64,000 nt of DNA, taken from contig NZ_VBTZ01000001.1 in assembly GCF_005771425.1 (NCBI RefSeq), forward strand, positions 558,001-622,000. The letters run 5' to 3'. Below are positions 36,555 through 43,569 of the stretch, one piece after another. The position numbers and the translations under genes were made by a program. The notes beneath the pieces were generated by a model. The model had not been told where the DNA came from and searched no databases. It worked only from the letters and a program-made list of their open reading frames with translations. Within the stretch, counting starts at the first letter, position 1. Each line of letters begins with the position of its first letter. Origin of the DNA: Methylocystis sp. B8 (GTDB taxonomy: Bacteria; Pseudomonadota; Alphaproteobacteria; Rhizobiales; Beijerinckiaceae).

Positions 36555-36668
36555 AGCGCGCTGCGAAAAAGTGGAAGCCGGTTTTTCGCGAGGAGCGCGC
36601 TCTAAATTTTGGAGATCGATCACGTTATCTGCCTTTGGGCGATTCCGCCCAAAGGCAGCGTGATCTAG
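36553..36668. repeat. two-hairpin dispersed repeat, copy B
   Basis: 116-bp element, the most symmetrical of the three copies. Hairpin I: AGAGCGCGCT + GCGAAAAA pairs with TTTTTCGC + AGCGCGCTCT. Hairpin II: ATCACG outer stem and a perfect 12-bp inner stem TGCCTTTGGGCG / CGCCCAAAGGCA. Its first bases complete the SixA stop codon, and its end (GTGATCTAG) is 26 bases before the next gene's start. Confidence 0.9.
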
Positions 36669-36694
36669 CGAACTCCGCAACGCATGGAGCAGCC

Positions 36695-37837
36695 ATGCTG
36701 ATCGAAGCGCTCCTGACGATGCTGGCCGCAGCGGCGCCACAAAAGGCGCCTGCCACGGTCGCCACGCCCATGTCGCTCTTGGCGACGACGCCGAACCCCG
36801 CCTACCAGCCCGAAGTGCGGGCCGTGGACAATTGGCGCTTTGAAAGCGCGCTGGCGCTGGAGATGGCCCCGCTCGCCGCAATCCGTCGTGCGGTCGGCGC
36901 GGAGGAGGGCGAGCCTGCCCGCTGCGTCAAGCTCAACAATTATTGGTGCATCAAGAGCGCGGGCTGGAGCGGCGAAATCGCCGCCGACTCGGACGGTCAT
37001 GTCGCCTTCGCCTCGGCCGAAGAGGGAGCCGCCGTCGCGGCGCTGCTGCTGCGCCGCTACTATGTCGACTATGGGCGGCGCACCGCGCGGGCCATCGTCG
37101 AGCGCTGGGCGCCGGCGCAATGTTCGCTTGTCGTCGCGCGCTCCGTCGCCGCGCCGCGACTGCCGGCGGTTATTTCCAGTCCGCCGCCATCACGCGCCGG
37201 GATGGCGCGTATGCCGCCGCGGCGCATCGCGCCGATGGGGCTCGCGCCGCGCGGCATTCAGAACACGTTGCGGGCCCGCTGGCTCGCGGCGCATGGGCGT
37301 GGCGGGGTCAATCCGAAGAGTGCGCGGCTGCCCCTCGCTCGGCCAGTCGACCTCATGCCGGCGCCGTCGATCATGGCCGGAATTTCCGAGCTGCCTGCTC
37401 GGCGGGAGAAATTCGCCGAACTCATCCGGCCGGCGCCCCAGACGACGATCGCCGATCTGCCCGCGCCTACGCCTCTGCCGCCGCTTACTGGCGTTTCGAA
37501 TTGCAGCGGCGAGCTTGCGCGGATCGCCAATTATGCGGCGAATGTCGCCCAAGGGGTCGTCGGCGGCCCCAATGAGGACCTCGCGTTGTTTACGCCCGAT
37601 GGCCTGCCGACCGAGAACCTCGCCAAGGTGATGGCTAATATGGCCGCCGTCGAGATCGGGCCGGCGCGGCCGCGCGACGCGCTGATCCGAATCGCCGTGG
37701 CGCAATTGCGCCAGACGCTACAGGAGCCAGGAAAGAAGGGCGGCGGCGCCGCGCCTGCGTCTGAATCGCCTACACAGCCAGCACGCGCGGGCCAAGCGCC
37801 TCAAGAACGGGCCATCAGCTCCAGCGCGAGTCCGTAA
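36695..37837 (+). CDS. exported protein with NNPGN-like transglycosylase-type N-domain
   Basis: A 380-residue protein. GGAG lies five bases before the ATG at 36695; the longer ORF runs back into SixA. The N-terminus is a hydrophobic signal, then a domain RCVKLNNYWCIKSAGWSGEI, VAFASAEEGAAVAALLLRRY and RRTARAIVERWAP. This order resembles the phage P5-type lytic domain (NNPxN...W.G...F.S.EDG......YGxxTxxxIxxRWAP), but the NNPGNIR core is changed to NNYWCIK, so catalysis is doubtful. The remainder is a Pro/Ala/Arg-rich linker and a conserved C-terminal helix. The last 37 bases overlap the convergent gene. Confidence 0.6.
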   Translation: MLIEALLTMLAAAAPQKAPATVATPMSLLATTPNPAYQPEVRAVDNWRFESALALEMAPLAAIRRAVGAEEGEPARCVKLNNYWCIKSAGWSGEIAADSDGHVAFASAEEGAAVAALLLRRYYVDYGRRTARAIVERWAPAQCSLVVARSVAAPRLPAVISSPPPSRAGMARMPPRRIAPMGLAPRGIQNTLRARWLAAHGRGGVNPKSARLPLARPVDLMPAPSIMAGISELPARREKFAELIRPAPQTTIADLPAPTPLPPLTGVSNCSGELARIANYAANVAQGVVGGPNEDLALFTPDGLPTENLAKVMANMAAVEIGPARPRDALIRIAVAQLRQTLQEPGKKGGGAAPASESPTQPARAGQAPQERAISSSASP

Positions 37838-38607
37838 ACTTTCGTTCGCGCGGGTTCGGGGAGCGTTTTCAGCACTTCGAAATAGGTTTGCCCGGCGCCG
37901 CACATGCGCGCGTCTTCGAGCGGCGGATTGGGCATCTTGCCGTCGAGCAGCGCGTCGATCTCGACCTTGCCGAGGCCCCGCGCTGCAAGCGCGTTTTCCA
38001 ATACGCGGAAGTCCGCCTCGGTCGGCGCGGCGCGGTCGATCTTTTTGGCCTGTCCGCTGACGATGGCCTCAAGGCCCGCAAGCGCCATGTCCGCGACGAT
38101 CGGACGGCGTGAGGCGGCGAATCGCTGAAAGTCGAGATCAGTCGCGCCGTAAAGGAAGGCCACGCACATGCGCTTGTCCTCCCGCGCCACCGCCTGCAGC
38201 ACTTCAAGTTGCTTTTCGAAAACGCGCGCGATCGGCTCAGGCTCGGCTTTCGCGGCCAGCGCGCCCCGCGAGGTTCGAATACGGCGCACCGCCTCGGAAA
38301 GGTAGTAGTCGACGCTCTGCTCTTCTTTCGTCTCGGCGAGGCGCGTCGCGAACTCGTTGATCGCCGCTTCGTAATCCCCGGTGAAGGTCTCGCGCAGGCG
38401 TGCGAAATAGCGCGCATAGTCCGGCGTCGCGGCGATCAGCGTCTCGATCTGCTGGCGCGCGCCGCCCTTATCCAGGGCCGCGCTGACGCGCGCTCCCGAA
38501 TCCGCCAGGTTTGGCGTCGGGTTGAGCGCCATCCACGTCAAGCTGACGCCGGCCCCGATCGCGACGAGCGCCGCCGCCAACAGCGCCAGTATTTTCTCCA
38601 GATACAT
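37801..38607 (-). CDS. membrane-anchored protein of unknown function
   Basis: A 268-residue protein with one N-terminal membrane helix (about 5-27, LALLAAALVAIGAGVSLTWM) and a helical exported domain with polar repeats (RETFTGDYEAAINEFATRL, IARVFEKQLEVLQAVARED, MCVAFLYGATDLDFQRF). Two cysteines (in KRMCVAF and ARMCGAG) may pair. Its C-terminus overlaps the end of the plus-strand neighbour by 37 bases. I do not recognise a family. Confidence 0.7.
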   Translation of the reverse strand: MYLEKILALLAAALVAIGAGVSLTWMALNPTPNLADSGARVSAALDKGGARQQIETLIAATPDYARYFARLRETFTGDYEAAINEFATRLAETKEEQSVDYYLSEAVRRIRTSRGALAAKAEPEPIARVFEKQLEVLQAVAREDKRMCVAFLYGATDLDFQRFAASRRPIVADMALAGLEAIVSGQAKKIDRAAPTEADFRVLENALAARGLGKVEIDALLDGKMPNPPLEDARMCGAGQTYFEVLKTLPEPARTKVYGLALELMARS

Positions 38608-38643
38608 CGCCGGCCTTTGCGTCTCAGATGGAAAGCGTGAAGC

Positions 38644-39012
38644 TTAAAGCATTGCGGATGTGGGCGAAAGCGGACCGTCCGCGACGCCCTTCAGCAGCCG
38701 GTTGAGCCGCGTGGTCTCGGCGCGATGGGAGACGAGCAGGCTGATATGCCGGTTGAGATCGTAGCTCCAATGACCGCGGCGGGCGCGTTCGGCGCGCATC
38801 GCGCGTTCGATTTCCTTGAGCGCCGCGCGCGCGGCGTCGGGCGAGTCGCTTTCGATCAACTCGGGCGACAATCGATGGAACCGCGCCAGCGCGCTCGGGC
38901 GATCATAGCCCTTTAGACCAGCGACGAGGGCGGCGTCGAGCGCGGCGCTGGCGGCCGCGGCGAAGCGGGCGGGGCGGCGGTCTTGAGGGGCTGGAATTGG
39001 GTTGTGCGTCAT
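38644..39012 (-). CDS. small helical cytoplasmic protein, unknown function
   Basis: A 122-residue soluble protein, mostly helical and Ala/Arg-rich, with a segment DAARAALKEIERAMRAERAR followed by GHWSYDLNRHISLLVSHRAE. It looks faintly like DUF6477 of Rhodobacterales. It is divergent from the HTH/DUF6456 pair over about 121 bases and just downstream of the membrane-anchored protein on the same strand. Function is not assignable. Confidence 0.6.
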   Translation of the reverse strand: MTHNPIPAPQDRRPARFAAAASAALDAALVAGLKGYDRPSALARFHRLSPELIESDSPDAARAALKEIERAMRAERARRGHWSYDLNRHISLLVSHRAETTRLNRLLKGVADGPLSPTSAML

Positions 39013-39133
39013 GGGTCATCCTCCGCGACGCGAAGAATGCTCTCCTCCAAGCGCATGAGGATAAGTATTTTGTCTCTTGAATAGGATTATATTCCAGCTT
39101 ACGGTTTGGCTCTCACCCAAGCTGGAGATTTCA

Positions 39134-39478
39134 ATGTCGCTCAATTGCTCGCTCATTCCTGGGCTTAGCGCCGCCGCGGCAGCCGCGGCTCTGGGGACGC
39201 CTTACGCCGAACTCTTCTCGCCGCGCCGCTCCCGCGCCGCAGTCGCTCGCGCCCGCCAGCTTGCCGTCTACCTCTGCCATGTCGCGTTCGGCGCGAGTCT
39301 TTCGGCCTGCGCCAGGGCGTTCGCGCGCGACCGCGCGACCGTCCGACACGCCTGCGCGATGATTGAGAACTTGCGCGACGATACGCGCTTCGACGCCGGC
39401 GCGCGCAGGCTCGAATCAGCGCTCGTCACGCAGCGCGACATGATCTGCGCCCTTCTTGCGCAAGGGAGCGCGCAATGA
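39134..39478 (+). CDS. helix-turn-helix protein resembling DnaA domain IV
   Basis: A 114-residue protein; ATG 39134 follows GGAG by six bases. The segment RARQLAVYLCHVAFGASLSA followed by CARAFARDRATVRHACAMIE matches the shape of DnaA domain IV, in which GRDHxTVxHA contacts the DnaA box. The AAA+ part of DnaA is absent, so it would bind DNA without ATPase activity. It overlaps the DUF6456 gene by four bases. A role as a DNA-binding regulator, perhaps competing at DnaA-box-like sites, is a hypothesis. Confidence 0.7.
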   Translation: MSLNCSLIPGLSAAAAAAALGTPYAELFSPRRSRAAVARARQLAVYLCHVAFGASLSACARAFARDRATVRHACAMIENLRDDTRFDAGARRLESALVTQRDMICALLAQGSAQ

Positions 39479-40332
39479 AGAAAAACGCAGGGCGCTTACC
39501 CAAAGAAGAAATCGGCCGCGCGACGCGCCGGCTGTTGCAGGCGCTTAGCGAGCCGGGCGCGCGCGGCGCGCTCAGCGCGCTCGAAGCGTCGACGCTTGTC
39601 GTGCTCGCCGCGAGTAAAGGCGTCACCGTGGTGCGCGCGCGATTGCCCGCCGCCGTTGGCGACGCCGCGCTCGCCGAAGGACTCGTGCGATGGGACAATG
39701 AAACAGGCGAGCGCCGGCTTGCGCTGACCGACGCCGGACGCGCGCATCTTCGCAGACTATCCGCGCCGGATGTCGATCAGGCCGAGCCGTTTCGCGCGCA
39801 ACATGCGTCCTATGCGCTGCGCCAGCTCGAAAAGGGCGCGCGTCCGGCGCTCGTCAATGAAGCGGAAAGCCCGCTCGCCTGGCTGGCGCGGCGCAAGGAT
39901 CGCGACGGTCGCACCTTTCTCGACGCCGCGCAGCTTGAAGCCGGCGAGCGCATTCGCCGCGACATCGAGCAGGCGCAGCTCTTGCAGCGGGTGACAGCGA
40001 ATTGGGAGGCTTCGATCAACGCCGCGCGCCGCGGCGCCGAGGTGGGCGCCGTCTCCGAGGTTGCGATTGACGCGCGTGGGCGACTGGCGCGCGCCTTCGA
40101 CGCGGTGGGACCGGAAATGGCGGGGCTCGTGACCGACGTCTGCGGCTATCTTAAGGGTCTCGAAGTCGTCGAAAGCGAACGCGGCTGGCCGCCGCGCTCG
40201 GCGAAAGTGGTGCTCAGAATCGCGCTTGATCGGTTAGCGCGCCATTACGGACTCGCTGTCGAGGCGCGCGGCCGCGACCGCGCCGATGCGCTGCTGCATT
40301 GGGGCGCTGAGGACTACCGGCCGAATATGTGA
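39475..40332 (+). CDS. DUF6456 domain protein
   Basis: A 285-residue protein common in Hyphomicrobiales. The N-terminal half resembles a winged-helix arrangement (LVRWDNETGERRLALTDAGR); the C-terminal DUF6456 region has ESPLAWLARRKDRDGRTFLD, LQRVTANWEASINAARRGAE and VVLRIALDRLARHYGL. No catalytic site is visible. It is translationally coupled to the DnaA-IV-like gene (ATGA overlap), so the two probably form a DNA-binding pair. Ends at a REP-type palindrome. Confidence 0.8.
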   Translation: MKKNAGRLPKEEIGRATRRLLQALSEPGARGALSALEASTLVVLAASKGVTVVRARLPAAVGDAALAEGLVRWDNETGERRLALTDAGRAHLRRLSAPDVDQAEPFRAQHASYALRQLEKGARPALVNEAESPLAWLARRKDRDGRTFLDAAQLEAGERIRRDIEQAQLLQRVTANWEASINAARRGAEVGAVSEVAIDARGRLARAFDAVGPEMAGLVTDVCGYLKGLEVVESERGWPPRSAKVVLRIALDRLARHYGLAVEARGRDRADALLHWGAEDYRPNM

Positions 40333-40340
40333 GCCCAGTC

Positions 40341-40420
40341 CCGTCATGGCCGGGCTTGTCCCGGCCATCCACGTCAAACCGATTCAATCGTGGATGCCCG
40401 GCCCAAGGCCGGGCATGACG
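40341..40420. repeat. REP-type palindrome between convergent genes
   Basis: CCGTCATGGCCGGG...CCGGCCATCCACG (40341-40373) and CGTGGATGCCCGG...CCGGGCATGACG (40389-40420) form a long inverted repeat with a 15-base centre. The CGTCATGCCCGGG unit is a familiar alphaproteobacterial intergenic repeat. It sits between the stops of the DUF6456 gene and sufE, where it can act as a bidirectional terminator. Confidence 0.85.
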
Positions 40421-40436
40421 CGGTAGAGTTTGCGCC

Positions 40437-40871
40437 CTACGCCGCCATCGCCTCTTTCGCTTCTTTCTTGATGCGCTCGACCATTGAGCGCAGACCATTG
40501 GCGCGCTGCGGCGTCAGATGTTCGGCGAGGCCGAGCTCCTTGAACAGCGGCTGCGCGTCGGTGTCGACGATCTCCTGCGCCGGCCGACCGGAGTAAAGCG
40601 CCAGCACCAGCGCGACGAGACCGCGCACAATATGCGCGTCGCTGTCGCCGCGAAAGGAGAGCGTCGTGCGCCCCTCAGGGTCACGAGCCGGCGTCGTTTC
40701 AAGCCACACTTGGCTGGCGCAGCCGCGCACTTTGTTAGCGTCGGTATAGGCGTCTTTCGGCAGCGGCTCGAGCGTGCGGCCAAGCTCGATGAGATAGCGG
40801 TAGCGATCCTCCCACTCATCGAGCAGTTCGAAATTGCCTATGATCTCGTCGATTTGCATTTTGCCCCGCAT
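40437..40871 (-). CDS. sufE: SufE-type cysteine desulfuration protein
   Basis: Accepts sulfur from SufS and passes it to the iron-sulfur cluster scaffold. It has 144 residues (140 from the ATG at 40859, MQIDEII). The sulfur-accepting Cys is C51 in VRGCASQVWLET. The typical start EIIGNFELLDEWEDRYRYLI and end LTPQRANGLRSMVERI are present. It is separate from any suf operon here. Divergent from lemA. Confidence 0.93.
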   Translation of the reverse strand: MRGKMQIDEIIGNFELLDEWEDRYRYLIELGRTLEPLPKDAYTDANKVRGCASQVWLETTPARDPEGRTTLSFRGDSDAHIVRGLVALVLALYSGRPAQEIVDTDAQPLFKELGLAEHLTPQRANGLRSMVERIKKEAKEAMAA

Positions 40872-41003
40872 CCTTCAGGCGCATTCTACCTCAATTTAGG
40901 CGCCAATTAAGCGTCAACCCGCGCCCTTTCCCTGGCGAGGGCCACGCCTTACATTTCCGCGCAACGATCGCTGGCGCGCCGCGCCGCTCTTTGGGAGTTT
41001 TAG

Positions 41004-41600
41004 ATGAGCGACTTTTCCCGTTGGCGCGCCGTCGCCGCCGCGATTTTCCTTAGCTTGGGTCTTTCCGGTTGCGGCTACAACACGATTCCGACGCTTGAAG
41101 AAAACGCCAAGGCGAGATGGTCGGAGGTGCAGTCGCAATATCAGCGCCGCGCCGATCTCATTCCAAATTTGGTCGAGACGGTGAAAGGCTATGCCAAGCA
41201 GGAGAAGGACGTGCTCACCTCGGTCGTCGAGGCGCGCGCCAAGGCGACATCCGTCAAGGTCGACGCGAGTTCGCTGACCGATCCTGAAAAGATGAAGCAG
41301 TTCCAGGAGGCGCAAAACCAGCTCACCGGCGCGCTCGGCCGGCTGATCGCGGTCAGCGAAGCCTATCCTGATTTGAAATCCAACCAGAACTTCCTCGCTC
41401 TGCAATCGCAGCTTGAGGGCACAGAGAACCGCATCAATGTCGCGCGGCGCGACTACATCGAGGCGGTGCGGGAATTCAACACCTCGCTGCGCACCTTCCC
41501 GACGATTTTCTGGGCGAAGACCTTCTTCGCTGGAACGAAGCCCATGGCGGAATTCTCCGCGGCCGGCGCGGCGCAATCGCCTCCGGCGGTGAAGTTCTAG
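41004..41600 (+). CDS. lemA: LemA-family lipoprotein
   Basis: A 198-residue protein with a lipobox LSGC (C23), so it is likely a lipoprotein, followed by the LemA domain: IPTLEENAKARWSEVQSQYQ, RRADLIPNLVETVKGYAKQE and NVARRDYIEAVREFNTSLRT. LemA proteins are four-helix bundles of unclear envelope function, often next to a TPM-domain phosphatase; here the next gene, only two bases away, is cysE, which is unusual. A GGGAG is upstream. Confidence 0.9.
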   Translation: MSDFSRWRAVAAAIFLSLGLSGCGYNTIPTLEENAKARWSEVQSQYQRRADLIPNLVETVKGYAKQEKDVLTSVVEARAKATSVKVDASSLTDPEKMKQFQEAQNQLTGALGRLIAVSEAYPDLKSNQNFLALQSQLEGTENRINVARRDYIEAVREFNTSLRTFPTIFWAKTFFAGTKPMAEFSAAGAAQSPPAVKF

Positions 41601-41602
41601 AG

Positions 41603-42454
41603 ATGGACGCCGACGCGCCAAGGGAAGAGTTGAGCGCGCTCGCGGCGGAGGCTGAGGCGATGTGGGCGCATATGCGCCGCGAAGCCGAGGAGGCGCTGCG
41701 TCTCGATCCGTCGCTGACGTCGCTGATGCTCGGCGCGATCCTCGACCGCGCGTCGCTTGAAGAGGCCGTGGTCCAGCGCATCGCCGCAAGACTCGGCGCC
41801 TCGGCGATGGACGCGGACACGATCGCCGACGCCTTCATGCAAGCGGTGAGCGACGACGAGACGATCGCGGCGGCGTTTCGCGCCGATCTCGTCGCCTGTG
41901 TCGAGCGCGATCCCGCCTGCGGGCGGATGATCGAACCGCTGCTGTATTTCAAGGGCTTCCACGCGATCCAGTCGGCGCGGCTCGCGCATGCGCTGTGGCG
42001 CGCGCGGCGCCATGACTTCGCCTTCTATATTCAGAGCCGCGCCTCCGACGCGCTCGCGGCCGATATTCATCCGGCGGCGCGTTTCGGCAAGGGGCTGTTC
42101 CTCGATCACGGCACGGGCTTCGTCGTCGGCGAGACGGCGGTCGTCGACGATGACGTTTCTATCCTGCATAGCGTCACGCTGGGCGGCACAGGCAAAGTTG
42201 CGGGCGACCGACATCCGAAGGTCAGGCGCGGCGTGATGATCGGGGCAGGCGCCAAAATCCTCGGCAATATCGAAATCGGCGCCTGTTCGCGCATCGCCGC
42301 GGGCTCCGTGGTGCTGAAATCGGTTCCGCCGAATTCGATCGTCGCCGGCGTCCCGGCGAAAGTGGTCGGGACCGAATCCCGCACGGAGCCGGCGCGCGAC
42401 ATGGACCAGATCCTGCGCGGCCTCGCCTATGATTCCTTCGATTATGTCATCTGA
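41603..42454 (+). CDS. cysE: serine O-acetyltransferase
   Basis: Makes O-acetylserine, the carbon skeleton for cysteine. It has 283 residues with a helical N-domain and the C-terminal left-handed hexapeptide helix. Active-site stretches FAFYIQSRASDALAADIHPA, LFLDHGTGFVVGETAVV and LHSVTLGGTGK, and the end GVPAKVVG, are intact. Start two bases after the lemA stop. Cysteine feeds glutathione synthesis, and gshB follows 137 bases later; between them is a 7-bp stem CGGCCCG / CGGGCCG (42541-42563). Confidence 0.93.
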   Translation: MDADAPREELSALAAEAEAMWAHMRREAEEALRLDPSLTSLMLGAILDRASLEEAVVQRIAARLGASAMDADTIADAFMQAVSDDETIAAAFRADLVACVERDPACGRMIEPLLYFKGFHAIQSARLAHALWRARRHDFAFYIQSRASDALAADIHPAARFGKGLFLDHGTGFVVGETAVVDDDVSILHSVTLGGTGKVAGDRHPKVRRGVMIGAGAKILGNIEIGACSRIAAGSVVLKSVPPNSIVAGVPAKVVGTESRTEPARDMDQILRGLAYDSFDYVI

Positions 42455-42591
42455 CCCAGGCCGCTGCGGCGCCTAAGCGGCTTAAGCGATTGAGGGTTGC
42501 GCAGGTCCGCGGTTCTCCTGCTATGTGTCGTTGGATGAGGCGGCCCGTATTATAGCCGGGCCGAACGGCGGGCGCGGCGGCAGGGGGATCA

Positions 42592-43569
42592 ATGCTCGAG
42601 ATAGCGGTCCAGATGGACCCGTTGGAACGCATTAATTTCGCTGGTGATTCTACCTTTGCGCTGATGCTGGAGGCGAAGCTTCGGGGGCATCGCCTGTGGT
42701 TCTATACGCCAGATCAACTGTCGCTTGAGGGCGACCGGCTGACGGCGCGCGCGCATGGCATCGAGGTTTTCGACGATCCTTCCCGCTATTACACGCTCGG
42801 CGAGGCGACCGACCTTGATCTGCGCGCCATGGATGTCGTGCTGCTACGCCAAGACCCGCCGTTCGATCTCGCCTATATTACCTCCACGCATTTTCTGGAG
42901 CGGCTCGCGCCGAAGACTCTCGTCGTCAACGACCCCGCGCATGTGCGCAACGCGCCCGAAAAAATCTTCGTGATGGAATTCGCCGACCTTATGCCGCCGA
43001 CTCTCATCACGCGCGACCGTGCGGCGATCGAGCGCTTTCGCGCCAAGCATGGCGACATCGTCATGAAGCCGCTCTACGGCCATGGCGGCGCCGCGGTGTT
43101 CAAGGTCACGCACCGCGATCCGAACTTTGGTTCGCTTTTCGACATGTTCGCGACGACGTTTCGCGAGCCATGGGTCACACAGCGCTTCCTGCCGGAGATC
43201 GTGAAGGGCGATAAGCGCATCCTTCTCATCGACGGCGAGGCGATGGGGGCGCTCAACCGCATTCCCGCCGATGACGACATCCGTTCGAATCTGGTGCGTG
43301 GCGGCGCGCCTGCGGCGTCAGAACTCGACGCGAGAGAGAAGGAAATCTGTGCGAGGCTTTCGACGGAACTGAAGCGGCGCGGGCTGCTCTTCGTCGGCAT
43401 CGATGTGATCGACGGTTGGCTCACTGAAATCAACGTGACCTCGCCGACCGGATTGCGCGCGCTAAAACGCGTCGGCGGGCCGGATCTCGCGCCGCCGCTG
43501 TTCGACGCTATCGAGAGGCGTCTGCGCGCCCAGCGCGCTTCGGGCCGATCGCCGGAATACACTCTATGA
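42592..43569 (+). CDS. gshB: glutathione synthetase
   Basis: ATP-grasp enzyme that adds glycine to gamma-glutamylcysteine. It has 325 residues. Start [23 protein letters not shown]-grasp lid [18 protein letters not shown], and active-site loops [19 protein letters not shown] and [20 protein letters not shown] are complete. GGGGGATCA precedes the ATG. Its TGA overlaps the glnD start (ATGA). The first pathway gene, gshA, is 37 kb away. Confidence 0.95.
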   Translation: MLEIAVQMDPLERINFAGDSTFALMLEAKLRGHRLWFYTPDQLSLEGDRLTARAHGIEVFDDPSRYYTLGEATDLDLRAMDVVLLRQDPPFDLAYITSTHFLERLAPKTLVVNDPAHVRNAPEKIFVMEFADLMPPTLITRDRAAIERFRAKHGDIVMKPLYGHGGAAVFKVTHRDPNFGSLFDMFATTFREPWVTQRFLPEIVKGDKRILLIDGEAMGALNRIPADDDIRSNLVRGGAPAASELDAREKEICARLSTELKRRGLLFVGIDVIDGWLTEINVTSPTGLRALKRVGGPDLAPPLFDAIERRLRAQRASGRSPEYTL

